Source: Apricaphanius iberus
Lineage: Eukaryota > Chordata > Actinopteri > Cyprinodontiformes > Aphaniidae
DNA: 64,000 bases
Direction of reading: 5' to 3'
Assembly (NCBI GenBank): GCA_028564705.1
Contig: JAPXFQ010002822.1
Location: forward strand, 1,240,001 to 1,304,000
Shown: positions 24,201 to 42,429 of the stretch, piece after piece
Layout: each line of letters starts with the position of its first letter
Numbering within the stretch: the first letter of the stretch is position 1
Notes under the pieces: model-generated
Databases searched by the model: none
Seen by the model: only the letters and a program-made list of their open reading frames with translations
What the model was told of the DNA's origin: nothing
Made by a program: the position numbers and the translations under genes

Positions 24201-27200
24201 TTGATGAAATTGTGTTTTGTGTAGGAGTTTTAGCTGAGGTAGAAAGAGTTGTTTCTGTGGGTGGGGAGGCAGAAGAACAGAGTCCACATGTACAAACCAC
24301 ACGGTCGGGGCCGATGATCTCATCGGTCCACCCAGTGAATGTTCCCACAAACATCACTGATCCTCCTCTGAACCACAGACTGTGTGTTTTGTAAACTCAT
24401 GATTCAGATTTTACCGTGATTTTAACCCTTCGCAGTTTTGATGATTTCACACCTGACATTTTTAGCAGACAAATGGCAATTAAAACAAATCAATTATCAC
24501 CTCATTGTCTCAATTATGACAGTCTACTGTGTCCATGTAAGGTTTTATAACTACAATATTTAATGCTCAATAATCAATTATTTATTTTGGTTTGAATAAA
24601 TCTCTTAATTTTTCATATCTGTAAAGAAAATCAACTTTTCTAAACAGGGATCCATCAATGGAAAAAATTAGACACTAACTACTCCAAACTAAGCTAAACC
24701 AAGCTGCACTCCAAACAAAGCTGCTGTGAAAAACAAAAGTAAACCTGTCTCTGCAAAATTTAAAGTTATTTAGTTTCATCTTGGAATTGATATTTCTCTG
24801 AGGTGTAAAGAAAACATTGTCATAAGACCTCCAGAGATACCATCCTGTAACTTTCCTCTGAATATAGTTGGCTTAATTCCCACATTATCAGTTGTTAGGT
24901 TCTATAAAACCCTGAGAGCGAGACGTTGATATGATTCAGCTGTTGGAGAAGGGATGAATCCAAAACCTACAGAACACTAGCTCTGGAGAACTGGACTTGG
25001 GCACCACAGGTCTAATGGTATATTCACAGCGCACCAAACGGCATGGGTGAGAATAAGCAAGATTAAATGTTAAGTCTATGTTTGAGGCCGTCTGCGGCGC
25101 TTTGTGAGCGTTGGTTCCGTCAAGTTTTCAAGTTTTTCCTGCATTTCAAGTTTCAAAGCACAAAATGCTAGCAACGCAGAAGTTCAGCTGGTTGAACTTT
25201 TGACGGTCCTAACGCTGTTGATGCAGCACAGCAACCAATCAGAGCGTCTCACTGTAGTGACGTTGCCCGACGTCGATGCTGCCTAGCCAACCACGATCCG
25301 TGAGTGTTTAAAACATCCAGCAAAGAAAGGCCCGCCTACGAGCTTTGCAAACTTCATCTTAAAAATGTATCTTCTGTGTATATGCGTCGAACTAGTCGCT
25401 TTGTGAGCGTTGCTTGACGCTGACAAAGCCTGCGGTCTGAACGCACCATAAAACATACATCCTTGCGTTTCTATCTATACTACATTTACAGCAAATTCAG
25501 TTTCCCAAAATAAAGTGAATCTTTTAAAAGTAATCGTTTTTCCTTCAAGAGAACACCCGTCTACATTTAATTTAAGGTGTGAGGAAGCGAGAGAAAGCAA
25601 GACTTGTTTTTACAGTTAAATAAACTGGACCACACCTAAAATGACCACAGATCACTAAAATACCACCAAAATGAAACTAAGCTGCATTTCAACTAGAACC
25701 AGGTTTAAATCAAGATCTTGAATTTTACCCTAACAGGTAATAGAACTAGTGTCCAGCAAACCTTTTCTTTTTTTTTTTGCCAGGTTACATAATCACTTAT
25801 TTCGAGACCACATTAGTGCTCTCTTTGACTGACAGTTTTAAGCCATGATGGAGCCACTCTGCTCTGGACTGATCGGGTTTTTAGGAACATGTGTGCTGCT
25901 ATTTATGAATCTACAATTGTCAGCAGGTTTCTCAAAGTTCCAGAAACACCTAAACATGTGGGATGACAAAGGGACTTTAAAGCCTCTGGCAGGAAACCTG
26001 ACAGGAAAAACAATTGGCAGCATTTTGTCCGAGGGTCTGTCCACCTGTTCGTCTGTCAGCGGGTATTACCGGGCCCCGGTTCTGATGTAGGCCGGGTGTT
26101 AGACGCGTCCACGTGTGCTACATAATGACAGACACAAACGAGAGTTCTTAGATAATAGAATCCAATTTTGGACAGAGGGATTTGCTCCAGGATTAGCAGC
26201 CCACAAACATTTCTATACTCAGATTATGGACCTCCACCATCCTTTGGTACACTTATCAGATGACTGAAGGTGCCAAAGTCCAGCCATCCTGCACAGTGAA
26301 ACCAATGCTGTAAACTGGCTGAAAGGCCGTTGGTGAGGAAGAAGCCACTATTTCAAAACCAAAACGTTCCAGACTTGCGGTCTGATTAAAGTAAAGATGA
26401 GGCCTCTGGCCATAATGACCATTTTTATTATTTAAGTAATGAACTTTGAGTGGCAGCATCGTGTTTTTCCAAGAAAGGGACTACTTTTTAATATTCTAAT
26501 CTACAAATTTACAGATCCCTTTTCTACCGAAATCTGAATTATTTGTTAATTTCATTAAATGTATTTGGATGTATAATTGAAAAAAAAAAGGGAATTTTTT
26601 TTTTTACTGTGCCCTGTGAGTGTTTGAATTAGGCCAAATTGTCCCATACATTTTAGGCTAAGGTTTAGAAGGCGATACACGTCCACCATGTTAAACAAAA
26701 CAAAAATTGACAGGTGTCTCTAACAGCGTATGAACTATGAAAGCTTGTTGTCAAAACAGCTTCAGCAGAACAAGATTCTAATTAAATCCCTCTGGAGCCC
26801 ACTGAGTGGCAGCAGCCGCATCACTTTATCATTTTAATATTGTGTTGTGTTATTCTGGGAAGTACTGCTAGTAAATCATCCTTATTATTAACTCATTAGA
26901 CAATAAAAAAGTCAGAAATAGAGGAACACTTGACCCTGAATCAAAAACTCCTTTTGTTTTCTGCTAAATCTGATTTCTTTTTGTATTTATAAAAGATGCC
27001 TGTGAGCAGGAACTCTCAACATTTTAATATGCCTTCCTCCCACATGTTGGCAGGATTTCTTTTGTTTATGTTACTGTTGGAGGGACGCAACAGATTGTTC
27101 AGCTTTGGAGGCAGGTTTTAAAACATGGAGGAGAATAAAAAAAACGCTCTTTTGGAGGAAATTGTGCAGCATTTCTATATTTAGGTCTCAGATAAGACGG

Positions 27201-28642
27201 GCATGTCGTAGGTGGGGTCACTGTAAGCCAAGTTATTTTAACAATGCCGGCTATGCAGAGAGGAAAAGGCAGGAAACACAGTGAGATAAGGGGCTGGAGG
27301 TCACAGGAAAGGCCTGAGTCCGAGGTCTGACACATTCTATCCTTTGCATTTCATGTTGGTCTGCAACGAAAACAATACACAAAACACTATAAAGTGTCGG
27401 CTGTTTTAAAGTTGTAGGGACAGAAGGAGAGAGATGGACACTGGAAAACATATTCCCTGCATCCTTTTTGTCCATGGGAGTGTTGGGAGTTATTTTCATC
27501 ATGAGGGTGGAACATTTGTAAGCTCTGGGGGGCTTAAACAAAGAGACCAGACCTCAACAGGTGGCGCTGATCCGTCAGGTTCTCACCTCGTACTGATGTG
27601 ACCTCTGGATGGGCCGCCAGCCGAAATGACAGGCGGTTCTGCAGGAACATCACGTCTCTGCAGTCCAACGTTAAAATAACGTGCGGTTTGAAAACCTTTT
27701 TTAGCACAATATAAAATAAATATATAAAACCACAATTTATAAAGTTTCACATAATATTCATACCTTTTTTTAATCACACCAACTATTTATTTATAAAACA
27801 ATCTTTATAGTTTTATTACTCTGTATTTTTTGGCACTCTATGTATTTCTATTTGCTTCTCATTATATTATTATTACTATAGCAGAGAAATCAAAGTTTGC
27901 ACAAAAACAATTATTTTTTCTTCAAATTATTTTACTTACGCCATAGACCCACTAAATTAGGATTATATCAGTTAAATATAGAAATTGAATAAATCTTAAA
28001 GAAAAAATATACATAAAGTAATATATTCAAGATACATTATTGTTTTTGAAAAAGAAATAACCATATAAAAGTATTTTATAGTAAGCTTAATATAGAAATG
28101 ATTTAATATATTTAATTTTGTTCTTATGCTAATCACTTTGTTTGCTTGATAACTTTTCCTTATTATATTTAAGCAAGTTTTGTTATAATTCATGTTTTTT
28201 TAAAATAACAACAAAACAATTGACTCCAAATGGATGCATTTGACATTAATTATAATTGTATGTATTTTACAATTTTTTTTTATTGCTTTCTAAAATAAAA
28301 TATTTTAGTGGGTTACAAATAAATAAATCCTAAAAAATAAATCTAATTAATACATGTCCTAAAGTTGGTGTACTTTGTTGTTTAATAAAGAGAAATGATT
28401 CCTCACCAACTCTTTAATAAATTGATTTTTCCCTTATATCTTTATGTGAAAAATCAAGAAATATAATTTTTGGCTAAGGTGCCAATCAAGTAAATAAGTA
28501 GTTCAGATACCAACAAACTAAAAGAAAATTAGTTAAGATGTTTAAAAGCAACCCTGTTCCTTTTGTCAAAATGAGGCTCTGTAACCTAAAAATACAGTAC
28601 TAACTGCCCGGCATGGAGGTGGTAGCATCATGCTGTGGTTCT

Positions 28643-28719
<77 letters not shown>

Positions 28720-29645
28720 GAGTTCAAAATAAATAAAACCTTATTAAAATACAAAAAGAAAAAAGAAAAAAAGAAAAAGTAAGATCTCCAATTTCTTTAA
28801 CTTCACCAGAAAAGAACAATAATAGAAATAACTAAAATATGATAAAATAAATACTACTGCTGCTAATAATTGTAATGCAAAAAATGGAAGAAAAATAAAG
28901 AAAAATGAATTCAAAATAATAAAAAGGGAAGACTATTCCTATTTCTTTTACTTCACCTAAAAAAAACTACTACTACTACTACTAGTGGTAGTAGTAGTAG
29001 TATTTCGTTATTTGGTATTTATAATAAATAAATAAATAAATAAATAAAAGGAAAATTACTCCAATTTCTTTAACTTAACCTAAACTCCTAGATGGTATTC
29101 AAACCCAGATAACATGAAGTTTGCTAGGATGATCTTCCAGAAACCCGACCTCAGCCCTTTGGATGGTGCTTCGAAGTCAGTCTACTCAGTTCTGCAGAGA
29201 AGATTGGTCAAACATTCAAGGAGTTTTGTGGGGAAGTGTGTAGTTGTTCTGGTAACCTATGTGCATTTATACCCAAAATGATTCACACCCCTGGCAGATT
29301 TAGATTTGAAATCACTTTCATTCAACCAAGATGTTTGTTTCTGACAGAAAACACCACAGACGTCCCTCAGAAGATATAAGCATGATGTGAGGAGAGTCAA
29401 TTTTAACAATCTGTTTTAATAGTTGATGAAAACCCTAAATGAGCTAAATATTTTCACCTTTAAATAAAATCACAGTTCACTGGTCTGATGAAAGTCTGAA
29501 GAGCTTCTGTAAATCTCCTCCAACAGGAGACCCCATCGGCCTAAATGACCCTCTGACCTCCACATCTGGACGTGCCTCTGAATAAGGTTCTCTGGTGCAG
29601 TCGTGCAGATCTCCGTACCTTTTCCACAGCCGCGCTCGCGTCCAT
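15203..29645 (-). CDS. lmcd1: LIM and cysteine-rich domains protein 1, seven coding exons
   Basis: Exons on the minus strand, 5' to 3': 29619-29645, 22233-22306, 20946-21201, 18560-18709, 18239-18469, 15406-15624 and 15203-15316. They total 1071 nt and encode 356 residues; all introns are GT-AG and all phases close. The protein shows a Cys-rich N terminus ([16 protein letters not shown]), [20 protein letters not shown], a PET region ([37 protein letters not shown]), LIM1 (ligands C248, C251, H275, C278, C281, C284, C302, H305) and LIM2 (C314, C317, H336, H339, C342, C345). This matches LMCD1 rather than testin or prickle in length, domain order and the two-LIM count. In mammals LMCD1 is a transcriptional cofactor of GATA6 and promotes calcineurin-NFAT signalling in heart muscle. 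LIM2 stops 11 residues after C345 and lacks its last two zinc ligands. Exon 1 encodes only MDASAAVEK. Confidence 0.9.
17451..18125. mobile_element. MITE with CACTGTAAA / GTTAACAGTG ends, in lmcd1 intron 5
   Basis: The left end is CACTGTAAAC and the right end is GTTAACAGTG, inverted copies at their tips. The interior repeats ACTCAA/TTGAGTT words in both orientations, as in a common teleost MITE type. The right end is 113 bases from the exon 5 splice donor at 18238. No flanking duplication is certain. Confidence 0.55.
18955..19345 (+). repeat. Dispersed repeat shared with 57757-58150
   Basis: The block GCCAATCAAGGATACAATCA, then GTGAATGTATCAAGCGCTTT and TGCCAAAT, recurs in the same orientation at about 57980-58030 with a few changes. 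Both copies continue past this core with weaker similarity. It lies in lmcd1 intron 3; the family is not recognised. Confidence 0.5.
20630..20775 (-). repeat. Common teleost interspersed repeat (reverse copy), lmcd1 intron 3
   Basis: GGACAGGTCACCAGTCCATC and the flanking CAGGGTGGAGG match in reverse the block found at 10200-10985. It ends about 170 bases from lmcd1 exon 3. Confidence 0.65.
21459..22081. mobile_element. Long-TIR element with internal AGCTAAATATTTAGCT minisatellite (copy A)
   Basis: The ends are TTTGTAAAGTTA and (T)AACTTTACAAA. The inner ends are also related as inverted repeats (AGCAATAAATTGGTTATTTAG against GGCTAAATAACC...AATATTGC). At 21513-21690 a run of imperfect units alternates AAATATTTAGCT with AAGCTAAAT. 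A unique interior contains TACCAAAATAAAAA and TATATAAACTGCTG, shared with 52955-53190. It lies in lmcd1 intron 2 about 150 bases from exon 2. No transposase was seen. Confidence 0.65.
23060..23345. repeat. Teleost interspersed repeat, related to 62060-62165
   Basis: The segment with TTGGATGTCATCAGCATACA and GGACTGAGCCCTGAGGAACA matches a piece at 62130-62165 (ACAGAGCCTTGAGGAGCACC). It resembles a common fish repeat of uncertain class, located in lmcd1 intron 1. No frame is preserved. Confidence 0.45.
25016..25448. mobile_element. MITE with TAA target duplication (PIF/Harbinger-like), 433 bp
   Basis: Termini TGGTATATTCACAGCGCACC and, inverted, TGGTGCGTTCAGACCGCAGG are flanked on both sides by TAA (25013-25015, 25449-25451). 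A 3-bp TWA duplication is typical of PIF/Harbinger. The interior repeats GCGCTTTGTGAGCGTTG and TCGCTTTGTGAGCGTTG. It lies in lmcd1 intron 1. Confidence 0.6.
25452..28600. other. Interior of lmcd1 intron 1, no gene seen
   Basis: Mostly AT-rich sequence. A plus-strand frame at 25845-26090 (81 codons, hydrophobic start) is the only one with any protein look and has no supporting context. Nothing else is recognised. Confidence 0.4.
28600..29330 (+). mobile_element. Tc1-like remnant interrupted by microsatellites
   Basis: GGAGGTGGTAGCATCATGCT (28608-28630) is Tc1 transposase DNA. Later pieces such as GACCTCAGCCCTTTGGATG (29150) and ATGATTCACACCCCTGGCAG (29280) belong to the 3' half of the same kind of element. 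About 450 bases of simple repeats lie between. The copy is non-functional. Confidence 0.55.
28645..28718. repeat. Inverted microsatellite (AAT)n(ATT)n
   Basis: About twelve AAT units run directly into about thirteen ATT units, making a perfect palindrome of 74 bases. A second inverted pair, (TAC)n(GTA)n, lies at 28967-29002, and an (AAAT)n run follows at 29022-29048. Confidence 0.9.
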
Positions 29646-29649
29646 GTCG

Positions 29650-30530
29650 TCCTCCTCTTCCTCGGCTCTCGCTGCCTCTGCTCTTCCAGAACAATGAGAC
29701 TTTAAATTCCTCCCCTGGTCGACCGCACTTCCTCTCTCCCCGCCCACAGTCGCTCCCGTTGCCCTGCAGCAATTTTCAGCCGTCTGCTTTTTCATCCACT
29801 CACTACTTCTTGCTGAATGTCTCTCTTTTTAAATCATTTCTGTCTCTGGAAACTCGAGGCAACTCAGTAACCTCACCTTCCTTACATTTAACTGTGATTT
29901 CTCCATTTATTTGCTCTTGTTTTGGCCAGCACTCCTGATTTGTCTGGCTGCCAGCTCCTCTTCTCCACCCTCTGCAACACGAACCCAGCAGGTTTCTTCA
30001 CCTCCTGATTTTGCTCCAGCATGCTGCAGAGGGGAAAGACAAACATGAAACCCACTAAGAGGTTAAATGTAGTGAGCACTTGCCGTATAATTTGTGGACA
30101 CAGTGTACCTACGGACACACAGACCAGGGAGGTTTTAGGTCTCAGATACAGAAGCTCTACTGTCTCCACTCACCAGACCGACACAGTGGACTGCAGGTCT
30201 ACCTGGGGCACTGAGGCCAGACCAGACTGTTTGTGTTTGCAACAAAGACTGAATGACTCCCTTCTTCACCTATTACAGCCAATCAAATGGGCCTTAAAAC
30301 TCCTCAGCCAAAGAAAGCTTAAGAAATCTGTTTTTGGTTTATTCTGTAAGTATTCGGAGGAGCCGAGGAGAATGCTGATAGAGAAACATGTAGAGAAGAT
30401 CAGCTTTTCAGAGCAATCGGGTTTAGATCTCTCTAGAATCTTCCATGGTTCTGGTTCTTCAATATCTCCTCTTCCTTTAATCCAACCAAAATGAATGTTT
30501 ACTTATAGAAATGATCCAAGAGTACGAGGT
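29650..30530. other. lmcd1 5' flank, start of the head-to-head interval
   Basis: Sequence directly upstream of lmcd1 exon 1 on the minus strand. It must hold the lmcd1 5' untranslated region and promoter, but I see no clear TATA box or initiator. Frames here (such as 30021-30494, +) are not protein-like. Confidence 0.4.
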
Positions 30531-30534
30531 GCCC

Positions 30535-30733
30535 TTTGTAAAGTTAGACAGACAACATTATATTATATTATATATAAAAACTATATTTAATTTGAAATTG
30601 TTAAATTCATAAATCAATATATAACATGGAGGCAAATGTGTTTTAGAAAAATGAACCCCCCACTTTTTTCTTACATGACAAGCTGAATAACTCAAATTAT
30701 TAGTATTACTTTCTGAATGTTTAACTTTACAAA
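30535..30733. mobile_element. Short copy of the TTTGTAAAGTTA long-TIR family, 199 bp
   Basis: Perfect 12-bp inverted ends TTTGTAAAGTTA and TAACTTTACAAA. The right arm (GAACCCCCCACTTTTTTCTT, GACAAGCTGAATAACTC) matches in reverse the left flanks of the copies at 45395 and 52655. It lacks the minisatellite core, so it is a deletion derivative. Confidence 0.65.
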
Positions 30734-30810
30734 CACCTAAAAAAGCTGAACTGTCTAAAATTAAGTCTGAGGACATAACAGGGCATTTCACAACTATTTA
30801 TACCTCAGGG

Positions 30811-31122
30811 TAGGGATGCACCAATACCCATACTGCCGAATGTACTCGTATTAGTATCGGCTAATGTTAACCTAACAGAAAATGTTAGTTTTTAACTTTT
30901 AAATTGAAGTACTGTGTTCATTGTTATTACTATTTTTTTTAAATCTAATTCACCATAATTTCTTGTAACAGGCAGAGAAGAAAATGAAACCTGACTCCCA
31001 ATTGATAGCAATTTTTTTGTGTGGGTAGAAGTATTGGCATTGGTACTGTGTATCGGTCAGTACTCTGATCCAAGTATCGGTATGGTATCGGTTTTGAAAA
31101 AAGTGGTATCGTTGCATCCCTA
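30811..31122. mobile_element. hAT MITE, 312 bp, with 8-bp target duplication
   Basis: Inverted ends TAGGGATGCACCAATACC and GGTATCGTTGCATCCCTA. Flanks are CCTCAGGG (30803-30810) and CCTCAAGG (31123-31130), a 7/8 match. The interior carries repeated TATCGG words. It lies between lmcd1 and mcm2. Confidence 0.85.
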
Positions 31123-31194
31123 CCTCAAGGTTTATCAAATTACAGCCAGAGAGCTCAATGTGTCAGATTTTATGTTTATACCTTAGTGGAACAT

Positions 31195-31430
31195 ATCCAC
31201 CATCTTAACACCCAGAGACTAAAATATTTGCTTTTTTTCTTTGCAGAAGGGCTCAGGTTCAGTCAGATTGCATAGAGAGGATCTGTGTGCAACATTTTTT
31301 CAGGTCTTGCCTGAGATTCTCAGCTGTATCTGGACTTTGACTAGGCCATTCTAACACATGAATATGCTTTGATCCATACCATCCCATTGTATCTCAGATT
31401 CCATTGCACAAACAAGGCTAACCTGAAGCC
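31195..31430 (-). mobile_element. Tc1-like remnant (reverse)
   Basis: CTGGACTTTGACTAGGCCAT with the following TTCTAACACATGAATATG and CAGGTCTTGCCTGAGATTCT is the widespread reverse Tc1/mariner region of fish genomes. No frame survives. Confidence 0.6.
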
Positions 31431-31869
31431 CCGCTCATCCACCAAGGCAACCTATGCTTTTGGACAGGCCTGCTCTTTGGCAGGCTAACCATGAAGCTTT
31501 TTTTAGTTTGATGAATATGATTGGATGATCCATTTGATGTCACCCTGCGATGCTGGGATTCTGTTCCCTGCCTCACCACACCCACCCAACGTACAACATA
31601 AAGTTATTACAGCGGTTGCAGCAGCTGCTGTTTTCTTGGTGAGGAACTTATGCAATGCAATGTGGGGTTTTATATTTAAAATTTTTACTTTTACCATTTT
31701 AAAGAACATTACTGTATTTAATCTTTCCTTGCTTCCAGAAACTTTTTTTTCCACCCATGTCGCTCCCGTCACCAAGCATAATCAATAATTACAAATTAAT
31801 CACTTTTTTGTCTAATGGACCCACAAAATCAACAGGGTGTCCTGTCTCAAAGTTTAAAAACAACCTTAA

Positions 31870-32893
31870 AGTGGACCTGGCATGAAATTTGCATTTTTTG
31901 AGGTTTTTGATCATATCTTTTAGTTCCCCCAGCCTGCCTACGGCCCCTAAGGGGCTAAAATTACTGATTAATATTTCCTTTGTTCCAGGGTATGTCTGCC
32001 TACATAGTGAAATTAGCATTCAGAAACAGGCTGTTTGGCAGTTCGGCATATGACGACACGTTTCAGCATATTACTTGTTGAGTTCCAGCCAATTACCCCC
32101 TTCCCTGAACTACACCCTGCAAGTCCCTCCCTCTGCGGCACAGAGAGCTACAGTAATAGGCAAAAAACAAACCAACAGCATGGAGTCCAGACTGTATCCA
32201 AACTGCACTGTACCTGGGTGTACAAAAGAGAACATAAATCTTTTTGTCCTCCCCACTTCTGAGCCACTGAAAAGCTCGTGGATAGATTTTATGTATGCAG
32301 GGACTGTGCCCGACAGACTGCCGATGCGTGTGGTAGTTTGTGGCAAACATTTCTAAGACAAATGTTTTTCCAACTTGGGATAATACAGCAGTGGATTCAC
32401 AGATCGTCTTAAACTTCTACCAGGATTAATACCAACTCTCAGTGAACCAGCAAATATCCCTGTACAAGTAAGCATATTTCCTCAATAATGTCCTTCAGCT
32501 GTTAGTAGACATTGTGGCATTGTTTGAGTTGTTCGCTTTTTAATTAGCTTCATAGCTAACATTCAGAATTAGCTTCACAGCTAATACCCCAGTCTGTTTA
32601 TGTAGCATTGGCGCTAGTATGCTTTTATTTGGGGGAAACAAGATTACATATTATAGTTGAATATTCGAAATATTGTTAGAGACTCATTGACCACAGAAGC
32701 GCATAGCCTTGGCCCCGCCCTCCAAACCCAGTTGTTCTGTGCTAATGCTCACAGAAGGGCTACGTCGTCACTCCTGCAATTCTACAACATGGCTGAATTA
32801 CGGCAAGCGATCCTTAGATATACAGTATTAAGGTACTAAGAGTGTGGCTAAAAAGGGCCCAAATGTTGCGGGGAATTTCATGCCAGTTCTACT
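31870..32893 (+). mobile_element. TTAA-flanked Kolobok-like element carrying a THAP exon
   Basis: Terminal inverted repeats AGTGGACCTGGCATGAAATT and AGTAGAACTGGCATGAAATT lie directly inside TTAA on both sides (31866-31869 and 32894-32897). TTAA duplication plus a THAP domain is the combination known for the Kolobok superfamily (piggyBac also uses TTAA but has no THAP). No further transposase exons are recognised within the 1024 bp, so it is an internally deleted derivative. Confidence 0.65.
32180..32467 (+). pseudogene. Decayed THAP zinc-finger exon
   Basis: From the ATG at 32180 the frame shows a C2CH THAP signature: CTVPGC, then a 39-residue spacer containing W and P, then VVCGKHF. A stop follows at 32354-32356, but similarity continues in the same frame (DKCFSNLG, stop at 32381-32383, YSSGFTDRLKLLPG) to a GTAAGC donor at 32468. 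Two in-frame stops within one domain indicate loss of function. THAP fingers bind DNA and occur in host factors and in P-element- and Kolobok-type transposases; the surrounding TTAA element favours a transposase origin. Confidence 0.65.
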
Positions 32894-33179
32894 TTAAAGT
32901 ACCTTGCAACTGGTAACAATATTTAGTAAAATATTTTTACATTCTTAATTAAATCATGGTCTAACACATTTAACCTATTTTCTGTCATGTGTTAGTTTCT
33001 GGTTTTAGACATTCATAACAGATTCCAGATTATCTTGCCCCACCCAAAAAGGTAATGTGACTTATTAACATGAATTTAGAAGTTAACAGTTAGAAAAACT
33101 TATCAGGTCTCATTGTGCCACACTCTAAACCGTCCATAAGGCAACATCACCTAATTCACATTATTACACAAAGCAGCCT

Positions 33180-33470
33180 CACAAGCTTTTATATGCGGCT
33201 GGTGTTCTCCTTATTGGTTATGATGTAATTCTGATGCTCATAGGCTGGCATTAACAAGTTTTTCTCAGACTGGGAGAAGAATGCGGCTCTTTCCTTTCCT
33301 TCCATTCTCCCTTATCAATCATCGATCTACAGGGGCTGCCTGTAATTAATGTAGCATTGACACATATGAGCCTTGCTTGTAAAGCCTCGCTTTAATTAGC
33401 GGGGTTTGAATTCACGTGAGCTTCGTTCCCGGAACCGATTAAGCCTGGAGTGAACTGTTACACGAATTCA
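33180..33470. other. Repeat-poor interval with homeodomain-type motifs
   Basis: This stretch has none of the local repeat signatures and contains TTATCAATCATCGAT, TGTAATTAATG and TTTAATTAGCG, motifs of the kind bound by homeodomain/PBX/MEIS factors. It lies in the head-to-head interval of lmcd1 and mcm2, about 0.65 kb upstream of mcm2. A conserved enhancer is possible; this is inference only. Confidence 0.25.
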
Positions 33471-33679
33471 AGTGAGGATATTTTAAATGAGCCTTGATTT
33501 TTCTTAGCTTGCTTTGTAGAATACCCCTCTGTATTCCTCGTTTTCCATGGTGAAGTTTGTTTATCACAGAATATCTGCGCTTATAGTAAGAAATACACAA
33601 AATGGGCCTATATAAAAAATAAGTGTAACGTAGTTAAAACATCTTACAACAGTGTAACATTTTATAGGATTAAACTCTG

Positions 33680-33743
33680 AAAGAAAGAAAGTAAGTAAGT
33701 AAGTAAGTAAGTAGGTGGGTGTGTGTGTGTGTGGGGGGGGGAG
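33680..33743. repeat. Compound microsatellite
   Basis: Successive (GAAA), (GTAA), (GT) and G runs, about 260 bases upstream of the mcm2 promoter motifs. Confidence 0.9.
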
Positions 33744-33950
33744 TAAAACCAACCCACAACTTCCCGGGAAAATAACGTTGCGTCATGAACTCCGCCCAGA
33801 CATAAAAGCGAGCCAAAAGGATGCGTTTGTTTCATGGCGTGGCGTACGCCGCTTCATTTCAAATGCAGCAGAATTACCGCTTCAATTGTGTCCATTCGTT
33901 GAAAGGAAACCAACCATAACTCAAGAAAACGCCTCCTGGAAGCTCATCTA

Positions 33951-34040
33951 CCAATAGAAAATCTAGACGTCATATTTTTTTTTTCTAATATTCATGAGTT
34001 TTCGCGGGCTTTGACTGTCACGTGGTGGTTTCGCGCGAAA
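33951..34040 (+). promoter_or_regulatory. mcm2: mcm2 promoter: CCAAT, E-box and two E2F-type sites
   Basis: A CCAAT box lies at 33951-33955 and a CRE-like GACGTCA at 33967. An E2F-type TTTTCGCGGGC lies at 33999-34009, an E-box CACGTG at 34019-34024 and a palindromic E2F site TTTCGCGCGAAA at 34029-34040. The start codon follows 58 bases later, with no TATA box at the usual position. E2F control of MCM genes at G1/S is established in animals, and the site order fits a TATA-less cell-cycle promoter. Binding is inferred from motifs only. Confidence 0.75.
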
Positions 34041-34098
34041 AGTGACTACCGGCAGGAAGGAGAAGCAGCAGCAGCAGCATCCTGATAGCAGCGCAGCA

Positions 34099-42060
<7,962 letters not shown>

Positions 42061-42407
42061 AAAGCTCCCACTCCAACTTGTTTTTCCTGAAAGCGGGGAA
42101 GCAGACGAACACGGCGTTCTTCGTTTTTGGACTCTTGAGATGCTTCGACCGGACATCAAATTTGAAACGGGAAACTGTCGTGTTTCGCTGGAAGGACTCT
42201 TTAAAGAGTTGACACGATGCACAATTGTTCTGCCCCCTCAGCTCCATCACTGTTTGTAAATAGATGTACATGTTTTGAGGATTTCTGCCCCATGTAACAG
42301 ATGTTCTGTCTGTAGATGTTAGTGGTTGAGCTGGAAGTGAAGTTTAAAGATGGAAATGTATAAAAAACTGAATTTAATAAGGATGATGTTGTTTAACTGT
42401 AGTTGAT

Positions 42408-42413
42408 AATAAA
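42408..42413 (+). terminator. mcm2: Poly(A) signal of mcm2
   Basis: AATAAA lies 348 bases after the mcm2 stop codon and is followed by a GT-rich stretch (TGTGTTTGCAG). Confidence 0.65.
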
Positions 42414-42429
42414 TGTGTTTGCAGAAATG

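Noticed and set aside
25845..26090. 81-codon plus-strand frame with a hydrophobic start, in lmcd1 intron 1
   Set aside because: No family recognised, no neighbouring exon or poly(A) signal, and a chance frame of this size is expected.
29470..29795. Longer minus-strand frames around lmcd1 exon 1
   Set aside because: Only MDASAAVEK up to the GTACGG donor fits the phase and length of the LMCD1 first exon; the rest is 5' UTR or intron.
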